From NCBI GenBank assembly GCA_905182105.1, contig CAJJAR010000018.1, positions 1-44,702 on the forward strand: a stretch of 44,702 nucleotides of DNA. The letters run 5' to 3'. The stretch's first letter is position 1. Each line of letters starts with the position of its first letter. Positions 1-7,742 of the stretch are shown here, piece after piece. A program made the translations under genes and the position numbers. The notes under the pieces are model-generated. The model was not told the DNA's origin, did not search any database, and saw nothing but the letters and a program-made list of their open reading frames with translations. Origin of the DNA: an uncultured Paracoccaceae bacterium (GTDB lineage Bacteria > Pseudomonadota > Alphaproteobacteria > Rhodobacterales > Rhodobacteraceae).

Positions 1-185
1 TCTTCAGCAACCATCATTGCTCGAGCAACATCTGATGTTTGACAGCTTCTTCTGATGTAGCCGGTATGGCCATCAACCTTTGCTCGAAAGTAAAAGTTGT
101 CGTTATCCAGATCCACTCGCCGATGAATGATCAGCCGAGAGCCGTAAAGCTTACTGTCTTGTCGATCTTGATACTGGCCTGCCAT
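1..185 (-). CDS. Probable tyrosine-type integrase, N-terminal fragment (runs off left edge)
   Basis: An open frame on the minus strand starts at ATG 185-183 and stays open to the window edge (about 61 codons). The protein has an aromatic stretch (DNDNFYFRAKVDGH) followed by GYIRRSCQTSD and then VARAMMVAE. From memory this resembles the N-terminal SAM-like/arm region of phage-type site-specific integrases, in which a 'YxRxxxxGxKGYxRxSTKTxDxxEA' pattern precedes the core-binding helices. An in-frame stop lies seven codons upstream, so ATG 185 is the first available start. The Shine-Dalgarno sequence is poor. Arginine codons (CGA, CGG, AGA, AGA) differ from the neighbouring ribosomal genes, which would fit transfer. 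The catalytic domain lies outside the window, so the family assignment is tentative. Confidence 0.5.
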   Translation of the reverse strand, partial: MAGQYQDRQDSKLYGSRLIIHRRVDLDNDNFYFRAKVDGHTGYIRRSCQTSDVARAMMVAE

Positions 186-295
186 GAACGAGAACTGAAA
201 CCTTCACATGAGAACTGCAAGGTTAACGTGACTGGATCGTGACTTCTTGGCAAGAAAAACCGTGCAAAACATGCGTCGGGAGTCATTCGTGACAC

Positions 296-328
296 AAAAA
301 AATGGCCCGCAATTTCTTGCAGGCCATT
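296..328 (-). terminator. Rho-independent terminator of rplM-rpsI
   Basis: On the minus strand a 12-bp stem (AATGGCCtGCAA with TTGCgGGCCATT, one mismatch, GAAA loop) is followed by a run of five Ts. It lies 30 nt past the rpsI stop codon and ends the ribosomal-protein transcript before the integrase-like gene. 186-295 holds nothing else that I can support. Confidence 0.85.
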
Positions 329-357
329 GAATTTATTGTATTTTCTGTAAAACAGAA

Positions 358-846
358 TTAACGCTTAGAGAACTGGAAGCTCTTACGCGCTTTTGCTTTA
401 CCGTATTTCTTACGCTCAACAACGCGGCTGTCACGTGTCAAGAAGCCAGCTGCTTTCAACGCACCGCGAAGGGATGGGTTAAAAAGTTGCAATGCTTTGG
501 AAACACCGTGCTTAACCGCACCAGCTTGACCAGAAAGACCGCCGCCTTTGACAGTGGCAACCACGTCAAATTCGCCTTCAACACCAGCAATAGTGAAAGG
601 CTGTGCTAGGATCATCTGCAAAACAGGGCGTGCAAAGTATTCGTTTTGCGGCTTGCCGTTTACAGTAACTTTACCTGTACCAGGCTTGATCCAAACGCGT
701 GCAACCGCGTCTTTACGTTTGCCTGTTGCGTATGAACGGCCCAATGAGTCGATCACTGGCTCACGTGGAGTCAATTCGATTGCAGGTGCTGTGGCTTCGC
801 CGACAACAGCTTGCAAGTCTTCGAGTGTGTTGATTTCGTCAGACAT
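358..846 (-). CDS. rpsI: 30S ribosomal protein S9
   Basis: A component of the 30S head; its C-terminal tail reaches the P-site tRNA. The core begins [19 protein letters not shown] and the protein ends in the basic tail [11 protein letters not shown], which has the family's terminal SKR. It has an N-terminal extension of about 35 residues before the S9 core, as is usual in alphaproteobacteria. Two starts compete. ATG 852 overlaps the rplM stop as ATGA, but its GGAG is only 3 nt away. ATG 846 has the GGAG 9 nt upstream and gives [11 protein letters not shown], so I take 846 (162 aa). It is translated directly after rplM, and the transcript ends at the 296-328 terminator. Confidence 0.95.
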   Translation of the reverse strand: MSDEINTLEDLQAVVGEATAPAIELTPREPVIDSLGRSYATGKRKDAVARVWIKPGTGKVTVNGKPQNEYFARPVLQMILAQPFTIAGVEGEFDVVATVKGGGLSGQAGAVKHGVSKALQLFNPSLRGALKAAGFLTRDSRVVERKKYGKAKARKSFQFSKR

Positions 847-848
847 GC

Positions 849-1310
849 TCATGCGCTCCGTGTGTTTTTAGAGTTCATGGATGCAACATCCAAAACTTCT
901 GGGTTTTGCGCTTCATGTGGATGCTCAGCACCAGCATATACACGCATGTTTGTCATGATTTGACGGCTCAGGCGGTTGCCTGGCAACATACGTTTCACAG
1001 CCAAAGTCAGAACGCGCTCTGGGTATTTACCCTCGAGGATTTCTTCTTTTGTGCGTGACTTGATGCCACCTGGGTGGCCAGTGTGCCAGTAGTGGTGCTC
1101 TTGACGTTTGTTACCAGTCAACTGCACTTTTTCAGCGTTGATGACGATAACGTTGTCGCCGCAATCCATGTGCGGTGTGAACGTTGCTTTGTGCTTGCCG
1201 CGAAGGCGCACAGCAATAATCGAAGCCAAACGACCCAACACGATGCCTTCAGCATCAATGATGATCCATTTTTTTTCGATATCTGCTGGTGTTGCAGAAA
1301 AGGTTTTCAT
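849..1310 (-). CDS. rplM: 50S ribosomal protein L13
   Basis: An early-assembling 50S protein. The start [20 protein letters not shown] and the motifs [31 protein letters not shown] and [18 protein letters not shown] are typical L13. Length 153 aa, as in the family. The frame is open for 26 codons upstream, but the L13 alignment, together with an AGGA upstream, places the start at 1310. Followed by rpsI in one transcription unit. The Shine-Dalgarno lies in a short inverted repeat just before the start (1313-1325), see the separate entry. Confidence 0.95.
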   Translation of the reverse strand: MKTFSATPADIEKKWIIIDAEGIVLGRLASIIAVRLRGKHKATFTPHMDCGDNVIVINAEKVQLTGNKRQEHHYWHTGHPGGIKSRTKEEILEGKYPERVLTLAVKRMLPGNRLSRQIMTNMRVYAGAEHPHEAQNPEVLDVASMNSKNTRSA

Positions 1311-1312
1311 GG

Positions 1313-1325
1313 CAGGATAGTCCTG
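1313..1325 (-). promoter_or_regulatory. Inverted repeat enclosing the rplM Shine-Dalgarno
   Basis: CAGGA-cta-TCCTG on the minus strand ends 2 nt before the rplM ATG. The CAGGA arm contains the AGGA that serves as the ribosome binding site, so in RNA the hairpin could occlude it. L13 is an autogenous regulator of its operon in E. coli; whether this hairpin plays such a role here is inference. With a 3-nt loop and 5 bp it may also be chance. Confidence 0.3.
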
Positions 1326-1576
1326 TTTTAGGTGAGTGAGCAGGTCGAATGACCAACCCAGGTAAGTGATGAACGGCTTATATAGCAAGCGCGAGCGTGA
1401 TCAAGCACAACAATCATGTTTTAAACATTTAAAAACAACGCTTTAAAAATAAGGTATCAAAATACCCCATTAAATCAGAGCTGTCTAAACCCAATAACGC
1501 CTCTTGCAATCAATCCCAATGGCTTGCACATATTTTACAAACTTCAATTTAACGCTTTAAGTAAGTTTTACATTTC

Positions 1577-1837
1577 ATGACGCCCCTGACCTCACCACTC
1601 CTTGCCGCAGTAGCCTTCATGATAGCTGCAACTTTTGTGGGGATGCTGCCTGTAGTTGAACTGATCAAGGTTTATGAGGGCCAACACGAGTTAAAACAGG
1701 GATCAGCAGGCTGGATTCGAACGATAGCTGGTTGGTCAATGATTGCGTTTTGGTTGATAACCACTTGGTTTGTAGCAACCATCATTGGTGTTTGGGACGT
1801 ATCTGGTGATTTACAGAGTGCCGTGGACCGCCCGTGA
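1577..1837 (+). CDS. Small hypothetical membrane protein
   Basis: An 86-residue protein with two hydrophobic segments, about residues 7-27 (LAAVAFMIAATFVGMLPVV) and 50-72 (IAGWSMIAFWLITTWFVATII). A polar stretch between them contains YEGQHELKQGSAGW. It has no signal-peptide cleavage site or motif that I recognise and no strong Shine-Dalgarno, so the start is only the first ATG. It lies 50 nt upstream of the broken zinc-ribbon gene in the same orientation, which suggests one transcription unit. The function is unknown. The ordered hydrophobic pattern and the position make a real gene likely. Confidence 0.55.
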   Translation: MTPLTSPLLAAVAFMIAATFVGMLPVVELIKVYEGQHELKQGSAGWIRTIAGWSMIAFWLITTWFVATIIGVWDVSGDLQSAVDRP

Positions 1838-1890
1838 CTTCGCCTTCGCATCCTGATTGAAATTGCGGCTGCAATCGCGGACTCTGATTG

Positions 1891-2946
1891 ATGGACACCA
1901 CCAACGCCACACAGTCTGATCTTCAATGCCCAACTTGTGCTGGACAGTGCAGCTATTCCCCAACTTATCGCAGACTAGAATGTGCCAGCTGTGGCAATGT
2001 CCATGATTTGAAAACAGATGATGATTATAAGGCGGCGGAAGAACTAGGCTATGATCCAAACTTGACTGAGGCGGATCTGCCAGACCTTAGCAAAACCCGT
2101 GCACATCACTGTAATACATGTAGTGGGGATGTTTTATTCACGGGCCCTGCCCTGTCTGAACGCTGCCCTTATTGCGATGGACCCGTAGTTTTGAGTACGC
2201 AAGACAACGGTTATGAAACGATGGCTTTGATCCCGTCTGAGATCGACTTGATGTATGCCCAACACCAGACCCAAGACTGGGTAAAACGACGCATTGCCAC
2301 CCCCAATGATTTGGAGAATATCGTCGCAAAGGCACGGTTTGTTTGACTATAAGCGCCGTTCTGGACCTTTGATAGCGAAGAAGCCGTTGAATATTGGGCT
2401 CAATGCACCGTTGGCAGCAGCAACAACCGTCGGGCAAAAACGACCAAGGGCAAAATAAAGATCAGTTTTAATGACCTCCTAATGCCCGCATCACCCCACG
2501 TGACCCCACGTGACCCCATTGATTCGCGATGGAATTTGCACGACCTTGATCCAAGTGCACTGCGCCCATGCCGCGAGGGTTATCTTGCGGGATTTGCAGC
2601 AGAGCGCCACCACCAAAGCGTCGCCGACGGTTTGGATGCGAATGAGGCTGACAAGCGGTTGTTGATCCGCAACCGGATCAAACAACATAACAACAAACCA
2701 GGCGTGAATAACCTTGGGTACCATACTCACACATCGGGCATTCATTATCGCCGTATCCTCTTGCCCGTATGGTTTTTGCACTATGCATACAAAGGTAAGC
2801 CAATGAAAGTTGTTGTGTCAGATATCAACGGACGGACCTATGGGAAGCGCTCATTTTCCATTCCAAAGATAGCAGCCTACTCTGGGCTGCTTTCAACCAT
2901 TGTGATTGTCATTGTTCTAGCTTGGGGTGCTGGTGGCTTGCTTTGA
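1891..2946 (+). pseudogene. TFIIB-type zinc-ribbon / C-terminal TM protein, broken by two in-frame stops
   Basis: One frame runs from ATG 1891 to the stop at 2944-2946 (351 codons) and is interrupted by TGA at 2344-2346 and TAA at 2350-2352. The first part has two zinc ribbons (CPTCAGQC...CASCG and CNTCSGD...CPYCDG). After the stops, still in frame, come APFWTFDSEEAVEYW, then DLDPSALRP, EGYLAGF, ILLPVWFLHY and a C-terminal TM segment near residues 330-347. I recognise this as a Rhodobacterales family often mislabelled 'primosomal protein N'-like helicase', in which the joint reads roughly GLYxPYWTFD. Here GGA-CTA-TAT appears to have become TGA-CTA-TAA. The two point changes restore a full-length family member, so I call it a pseudogene. 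A 10-bp tandem repeat (CCCCACGTGA twice) lies at 2494-2513. Confidence 0.8.
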
Positions 2947-2949
2947 AGA

Positions 2950-4359
2950 TCAAACGCCAATCTGTTCTTGTGGATTGTCCAATAGATGACGAAGACGGCC
3001 AATAGCCGCCTCAAAGCTCTCTAAACTCACTCCAGCATTGATGGCAAATCGCACCGCATGGGGCACACGCGCATCGCGACAGGCGAACTCTTCAGCAGGA
3101 CGAATTTGCACGCCAACAGCTTCAGCTGCCTGACAAAATGCACCTGCGCGCCAACCCTCTGGCAACTTCAGCCAAAGGAACGGCACATCTTTGCGCCAGT
3201 GGAGGTCATAGCCGCCAAGAATATTTACAGCGATTTCAACAAATGCATTGGTTCCCATCCGTGCCTTTGTCGTCAGTAAATCCAGCTGTGGATGAACAAG
3301 AAGACGGGCACAAAGATCAGTGATAGGTGTCGCCAACCCAAAGAATGAGTGCTCTGCCGCGCGGCGCAGTTTAGGGCCCTTGCCCTCAGGGGCTACGGCA
3401 ATACCAATGCGCAAGGATGGCGTGACCGTTTTGGAAATCGAAGACACATACCAACCACGCTCAGGTGCAATCATTCGATAGGTCGGTGCCTCAGCAGCAC
3501 CCATTCGATAACAATCGTCTTCCAATATTTGCAGATCGTGTTTGCGCGCAATCTCAACAATCTCTTTTCGCCGACTTTCAGGTGTGAAGCCACAGGTGGG
3601 ATTGTGAACCTCTGGCGATGTGCATAGAATTTGCGCCTCGTAGGCATCACACGCGGCAGCCAGCGCTTCGGGAATGATCCCGTCCTTATCCATTGCAATT
3701 GGCACAACATTTACGCGCAGCAATTCGGCGGCACGGCGGAACCCAGGATAAGCAAGTTCTTCAACCAATACAGTCGGACGTCGCCCCTTTAGAACCGCCT
3801 GCATCACAATTAAAATTGCGTTTTGTCCGCCATTAGTTAGGGTCAGGTCCCCCTCACGAAACCCACCCAGCGGTGCGTTCTTTAACCAGCTTACTGCAGC
3901 TTGACGCGCAGGCAGTGAATTTTGACGACTAGGGTAATGCATCATGCCTGACGGAGAACCGTGGGCAATGTCTGACAGCAATTGACGGATCAGGCTGGCC
4001 TGCCCCACGTTTGGCAAGTGCGGAGAAAACAGGTTTACCTGATAGGTTTGCTGCTCTTCATCGTGAATCGCTGAATTGGCCTCAATCGGCACATATAGCG
4101 GCGCAAAGCTGCGTTTGGACGCCACAAATGTTCCACGGCCAACTTCGGCTGTCAGCATCCCCTCGTTAGTCAAGATCGTATAGGCGCGCGCAACGGTCCC
4201 CGGCGTTATGCCCAACCTCCACGCCAAATCACGGACAGGTGGCAACTTCGCACCTTCCACCAATTCGCCGCGCGCCACACCATCGCGGATGGTCTGCGCG
4301 ACTGTTTTGTACTTGGGTCCTGCCACATCAGTGAGGGTTGGCTGCCAAATTGTATCCAT
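2950..4359 (-). CDS. MocR-family (GntR HTH + aminotransferase fold) transcriptional regulator
   Basis: An N-terminal GntR winged helix (residues about 17-80: YKTVAQTIRDGVARGEL, LPPVRDLAWRLGITPGTVARAY) is fused to a type-I PLP aminotransferase-like domain. The PLP domain has the TNGGQNAI region, the SPEVHNPTCGF substrate loop, EDDCY, and SSISKTVTPSLRIG, whose lysine is the Schiff-base residue. Members use PLP or an amino-acid aldimine as effector. I start at ATG 4359 (MDTIWQPTL, 469 aa) rather than the upstream frame, because a good promoter lies at 4394-4422 with transcription starting near 4387. It is divergent from a DUF1127 gene, a common pairing in roseobacters that suggests this gene is regulated. 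The target pathway is unknown. Confidence 0.9.
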   Translation of the reverse strand: MDTIWQPTLTDVAGPKYKTVAQTIRDGVARGELVEGAKLPPVRDLAWRLGITPGTVARAYTILTNEGMLTAEVGRGTFVASKRSFAPLYVPIEANSAIHDEEQQTYQVNLFSPHLPNVGQASLIRQLLSDIAHGSPSGMMHYPSRQNSLPARQAAVSWLKNAPLGGFREGDLTLTNGGQNAILIVMQAVLKGRRPTVLVEELAYPGFRRAAELLRVNVVPIAMDKDGIIPEALAAACDAYEAQILCTSPEVHNPTCGFTPESRRKEIVEIARKHDLQILEDDCYRMGAAEAPTYRMIAPERGWYVSSISKTVTPSLRIGIAVAPEGKGPKLRRAAEHSFFGLATPITDLCARLLVHPQLDLLTTKARMGTNAFVEIAVNILGGYDLHWRKDVPFLWLKLPEGWRAGAFCQAAEAVGVQIRPAEEFACRDARVPHAVRFAINAGVSLESFEAAIGRLRHLLDNPQEQIGV

Positions 4360-4367
4360 TACAATGT
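4347..4367. promoter_or_regulatory. Putative MocR operator at its own start codon
   Basis: AAATTGT-atccatt-ACAATGT is an imperfect inverted repeat (one mismatch) spanning the regulator's start codon at 4357-4359. It uses the same half-site as the perfect repeat at 4421-4440. The two left arms are 74 bp apart, about seven helical turns. Confidence 0.5.
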
Positions 4368-4393
4368 TTCCATAGGTTCTTTGTACCAAGATA

Positions 4394-4422
4394 TATATCA
4401 AAACTTATGACGATACCGTCAA
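4394..4422 (-). promoter_or_regulatory. Predicted sigma70-type promoter of the MocR gene
   Basis: On the minus strand, TTGACG (4422-4417), a 17-bp spacer and GATATA (4399-4394). The predicted start of transcription is near 4387, giving a leader of about 28 nt. The -35 overlaps the operator-like repeat at 4421-4440, consistent with autoregulation. Confidence 0.5.
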
Positions 4423-4440
4423 ATTGTGTCAATACAATTT
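4421..4440. promoter_or_regulatory. Putative MocR operator in the divergent intergenic region
   Basis: AAATTGT-gtcaat-ACAATTT is a perfect 7-bp inverted repeat with a 6-bp spacer. It overlaps the -35 of the MocR gene and lies 41 bp upstream of the DUF1127 start, so a bound regulator could act on both genes. The half-site recurs at 4347-4367. Confidence 0.6.
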
Positions 4441-4481
4441 AGGAGATTACCACAAAATGGACAATATATCATAATATCGAT

Positions 4482-4685
4482 ATGTTAATTTACCTACGTG
4501 GAAAAAATGCCCTACCGATTGTATCGGTCTTGGCTGTTCAATTTGCTGTCACAGTGTCTAAATGGACCCTTCGCCACCGCACCCGAAAGGCCCTGGGCCA
4601 ATTGACGGAGACGCAGTTGCGCGATGTGGGACTAACACCCCTGCAGGCTCGTCGTGAGGCTGCACAATTGTTCTGGCAAATCTAA
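4482..4685 (+). CDS. DUF1127 small protein
   Basis: A 67-residue protein whose C-terminal half fits DUF1127: W-T-L-RHRTRKALGQLTETQLRDVGLTPLQARREA, with the hallmark L-x-x-L...LRDVGL...A-x-x-E-A helix pair, then ending in FWQI. The N-terminal half is hydrophobic and basic. Family members are small, arginine-rich proteins. Some alphaproteobacterial ones have been linked to phosphate or stress RNA metabolism, but no function can be read here. It is divergent from the MocR gene with about 120 bp between them, and no good Shine-Dalgarno precedes ATG 4482. Likely controlled by the neighbouring MocR through the 4421-4440 repeat. Confidence 0.8.
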   Translation: MLIYLRGKNALPIVSVLAVQFAVTVSKWTLRHRTRKALGQLTETQLRDVGLTPLQARREAAQLFWQI

Positions 4686-4695
4686 CTCTTCCATC

Positions 4696-4776
4696 ACCTT
4701 GCCGACCTCTCCCCGTGTGTATGCAAGGTCTGCCAGACCTCCTCCTTCCCGCCGGAGTTGTTCTGACGGGCTTTTT
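4696..4776. terminator. Inverted-repeat cluster between convergent genes, probable termination region
   Basis: Between the DUF1127 stop and the thioesterase stop are three dyads: ACCTTGC (4696-4702) with GCAAGGT (4723-4729), GGTCTG-c-CAGACC (4727-4739), and CCCG (4748-4751) with CGGG (4767-4770) followed by CTTTTT. The last is a weak plus-strand terminator. None is convincing alone. Confidence 0.35.
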
Positions 4777-4787
4777 GTATTCTGACG

Positions 4788-5222
4788 TTATTTAAGCGGG
4801 ATAGCGTAGGTCAGGCTAGCGCGCGCCACTGGTTTATCTAAACCTTCCGAATAGACCAGCACATCAGACACTGCCAACTGCTTGCCCAACTTCAACAAGC
4901 GGCCTTTTGCAATCAAATCGGTGTTCGAAGAAGGTTTACGCATGAAATCAATTGCGCAGTTCGTTGTTACAGCCAATGCCTTGGGGCCAATCATCGCCAA
5001 TGTCCCAAGATATGCGCAGACATCGGCTAGCGCGAACATTGACGGACCAGATACCGTTCCACCCGGGCGCAGATGCTTTTCAGTAACCAGCAATCGAACT
5101 GTGATTTCGTTGTCAGCCACGTGTTCCACTTCAAATTCATCGGCAACTTGATAAAACACCTCACGCATGAATGTCATCAACTGCGCCTCATTCATTTGAA
5201 GACTTGGTGTTTTCTGCGTCAT
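4788..5222 (-). CDS. PaaI-family hotdog-fold thioesterase
   Basis: A 144-residue single hotdog domain. The motif LRPGGTVSGPSMFALADVCAYLG matches the PaaI-type helix, where the G-x-x-x-G...ALAD segment positions the catalytic residue, and AIDFMRKPSSNTDLIAKGRLLKLGKQLAVSD forms the following strands. It is predicted to hydrolyse an acyl-CoA thioester; the substrate is not evident. It is divergent from an enoyl-CoA hydratase gene with 57 bp between them, so both may serve acyl-CoA metabolism. Length is normal for the family and the start has no close rival. Confidence 0.85.
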   Translation of the reverse strand: MTQKTPSLQMNEAQLMTFMREVFYQVADEFEVEHVADNEITVRLLVTEKHLRPGGTVSGPSMFALADVCAYLGTLAMIGPKALAVTTNCAIDFMRKPSSNTDLIAKGRLLKLGKQLAVSDVLVYSEGLDKPVARASLTYAIPLK

Positions 5223-5279
5223 GGCTTTACTCCCCTGCCCATTGTCGTATTGTTTTCGTGGAATTGATCGGAGAGCAAG

Positions 5280-6065
5280 ATGGCAATTTTAGAACGTCAC
5301 GACACAGGCGCCGTCACACGATTGGTGATGAACGCGCCTGAGCGACTAAATGCACTTTCAGATGAAATGTTGGCGGCGTTGCATACATCATTGGATGAAA
5401 TCGCCAACGATCGATCTATTCGTGCGGTTATCATCTCCGGAAACGGCAAAGCGTTTTGCGCAGGTCATGATCTGAAACAAATGACCACTGGGCGTCAGGC
5501 AGAGGATGGCGGCAGAGCATATTTCAAAGATCTGTTCGATCGATGCGCAGCCATGATGGCCCGCGTTCAATCATTGCCACAACCAGTCATCGCCCAAGTA
5601 CACGGCATCGCCACAGCCGCCGGATGCCAACTGGTTGCCACTTGTGACTTGGCCATCGCGGCACAGGGCACGAAGTTTGGAGTGAATGGCGTCAACATTG
5701 GGTTGTTCTGCTCAACACCAATGGTGGCTTTGTCACGCAACATTGGCCGCAAGCAAGCGTTTGAAATGCTCACAACCGGTGCGTTTATAGAGGCAGAGCG
5801 GGCCGGAACGTTGGGTTTGATTAATCGTGTGGTTGCTGCTGAGGCGTTAGAGAATGAGGCAATAGCACTTGCCAAAACGGTTGCATCGAAATTGGGCACG
5901 GCCGTGAAGATCGGAAAAAAAGCGTTTTACAATCAAATCGAGATGAATGTGGCGGATGCTTATGCCTATACGGGCGATGTCATGGTCGAAAACATGCTTG
6001 ATCGTGACACATCTGAGGGAATTGCGGCATTCCTAGATAAGCGTGATCCGACGTGGGAACAATAA
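5280..6065 (+). CDS. Enoyl-CoA hydratase/isomerase family protein
   Basis: A 261-residue crotonase-fold protein. The first oxyanion-hole segment is IISGNGKAFCAGHDLKQM and the second is HGIATAAGCQLVATCDLAIAA, followed by FGVNGVNIGLFCSTPMVALSRNIG. The FCSTP pattern is typical of the ECHDC3-like branch, so true enoyl-CoA hydratase activity should not be assumed, because glutamates of classical hydratases are not evident in the usual places. GGAG at 5271-5274 is a good Shine-Dalgarno for ATG 5280. No terminator is seen after it. Confidence 0.88.
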   Translation: MAILERHDTGAVTRLVMNAPERLNALSDEMLAALHTSLDEIANDRSIRAVIISGNGKAFCAGHDLKQMTTGRQAEDGGRAYFKDLFDRCAAMMARVQSLPQPVIAQVHGIATAAGCQLVATCDLAIAAQGTKFGVNGVNIGLFCSTPMVALSRNIGRKQAFEMLTTGAFIEAERAGTLGLINRVVAAEALENEAIALAKTVASKLGTAVKIGKKAFYNQIEMNVADAYAYTGDVMVENMLDRDTSEGIAAFLDKRDPTWEQ

Positions 6066-6365
6066 TCACTTTGTGTAACAATCTGTAAAATATACCTTAA
6101 ATTTACAAGGCCTCACTGTCTCTCTTTCGCAAACGCACAGTTTCTAACTTTTTTCTAGCAAATTAGGCGCGAATAAGGCACAAGTGGGGCACGAGATAAG
6201 GATTTGTCCCTACACCTTTTGGGTCGCCGATAGCGGAAAGTCCCTCCAGGTCAACTTCACTGATCGACCGTCCCTGCTCTGCGACCTCCAAAACTCCCTA
6301 CATCAAAAACTACAGACGCTAAATTGGGTGTTGTTTGTATGGCATCCCTGCCCTAGATCACCCAT
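6066..6365. other. Intergenic region, 300 bp, no supported gene
   Basis: Between the enoyl-CoA hydratase and trmFO. A 61-codon frame at 6184-6369 has no family features, no Shine-Dalgarno and an unlikely composition, and I reject it. I find no tRNA cloverleaf, SRP or RNase P RNA motif. It presumably holds the trmFO promoter. Confidence 0.5.
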
Positions 6366-7721
6366 ATGACAGATATTCTTCACATCGTGGGCGGCGGCAT
6401 GGCCGGCTCAGAGGCTGCATGGCAAGCCGCAAACATGGGCGTAAAAGTGGTTATCCACGAAATGCGGCCCAAAGTTAAAACTTTCGCGCATCAGACGGGT
6501 TTGATGGGGGAAATGGTTTGCTCCAACTCCTTCAGATCAGATGATGATGAACAAAATGCAGTTGGCCTACTCCACTGGGAAATGCGCCAAGCCGATGGTT
6601 TGATTATGCAAACCGCAGACAAACACCGCCTTCCTGCAGGCGGCGCATTGGCTGTGGATCGCGATCACTTTGCCCAAGCAGTGACTGATGCGATAAATGC
6701 ACACCCAAACATTTCCGTTAAGTACGGTGAGATAAAAGAGCTGCAGACAGACGGCCACTGGATCATTGCAACCGGCCCCCTCACCTCTGGTGATCTGGGC
6801 AAATCCATCGCAGCACACACTGGCGCAGACGCCTTGGCCTTTTTTGATGCTATCGCCCCAATCGTCTATTTCGACAGCATCGACATGTCCAAGGCGTGGA
6901 TGCAATCGCGCTATGATAAAGGCGAAACCGAAGAAGAGCGCACCGCTTACCTCAACTGCCCAATGGACAAAGACCAATATGAGGGATTCATCGATGCGTT
7001 GATGGAAGCCGACAAGGCAGAGTTCCATGAGGATGAAACCGCCGGATATTTCGACGGCTGCTTGCCCATCGAAGTGATCGCGGAACGCGGCCGTGAATCC
7101 TTGCGTTGGGGCCCAATGAAGCCCGTCGGCCTCACAAACCCACATCAACCAGACGTCAAAGCACACGCAATTGTACAGTTGCGCCGCGACAACAAATTAG
7201 GGACACTTTACAATATAGTAGGGTTCCAAACTAAGATGAAGTACGGCGCACAAACAACTGTTTTCAAATCCATTCCCGGACTTGAAAACGCAAGTTTTGC
7301 TCGTATGGGTGGCATCCACCGCAATACATTCCTGAACTCACCCACGATGCTAGACGATCAAATGCGCCTGCGCTCGCAGCCAAACCTGCGCTTTGCCGGA
7401 CAGATCACAGGCGTTGAAGGATACGTTGAAAGCTCTGCCATGGGATTGTTGGCTGGCCGTATGGCTGCGACAGAAATCCTTGGTGGTTCAATCTTTGCCC
7501 CGCCAAACACCACCGCGATGGGCGCATTGATCACGCACATCACTGGTGGCGCCGACGCGAAAACGTTTCAGCCGATGAACGTGAACTTTGGATTGTTCCC
7601 TTTGGTTGAGGGTTTGAAAGGTGGACGTCGTGGTCGCAAAGATCGCTACAAAGCCTACACAGACCGCGCCAAACTGGATTGGTCTGCTTGGTTGGAAGCA
7701 TCAGCGCTGGACGAAGCGTAA
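6366..7721 (+). CDS. trmFO: tRNA (uracil-54-C5)-methyltransferase, folate/FAD-dependent
   Basis: Uses methylenetetrahydrofolate and FADH2 to make m5U54 in the tRNA T-loop. The N-terminal Rossmann FAD motif is [19 protein letters not shown], followed by family blocks [63 protein letters not shown] [10 protein letters not shown] and [20 protein letters not shown]. Length 451 aa is normal. An in-frame stop just upstream fixes ATG 6366. A Shine-Dalgarno is not obvious. The next gene, gluQ, also acts on tRNA and follows after 21 bp, so the two may be cotranscribed. Confidence 0.95.
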   Translation: MTDILHIVGGGMAGSEAAWQAANMGVKVVIHEMRPKVKTFAHQTGLMGEMVCSNSFRSDDDEQNAVGLLHWEMRQADGLIMQTADKHRLPAGGALAVDRDHFAQAVTDAINAHPNISVKYGEIKELQTDGHWIIATGPLTSGDLGKSIAAHTGADALAFFDAIAPIVYFDSIDMSKAWMQSRYDKGETEEERTAYLNCPMDKDQYEGFIDALMEADKAEFHEDETAGYFDGCLPIEVIAERGRESLRWGPMKPVGLTNPHQPDVKAHAIVQLRRDNKLGTLYNIVGFQTKMKYGAQTTVFKSIPGLENASFARMGGIHRNTFLNSPTMLDDQMRLRSQPNLRFAGQITGVEGYVESSAMGLLAGRMAATEILGGSIFAPPNTTAMGALITHITGGADAKTFQPMNVNFGLFPLVEGLKGGRRGRKDRYKAYTDRAKLDWSAWLEASALDEA

Positions 7722-7742
7722 AGGCAGACGTTAGCGTGGCCT

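Noticed and set aside
39..242. Plus-strand 67-codon frame at the left edge
   Set aside because: Antisense to the integrase-like frame; protein has no features.
2344..2352. Selenocysteine at TGA 2344
   Set aside because: A TAA follows two codons later in the same frame, and GGA/TAT are the expected family codons; a nonsense pair fits better.
6184..6369. 61-codon plus-strand frame upstream of trmFO
   Set aside because: No family features, no ribosome binding site, and it overlaps the trmFO start.
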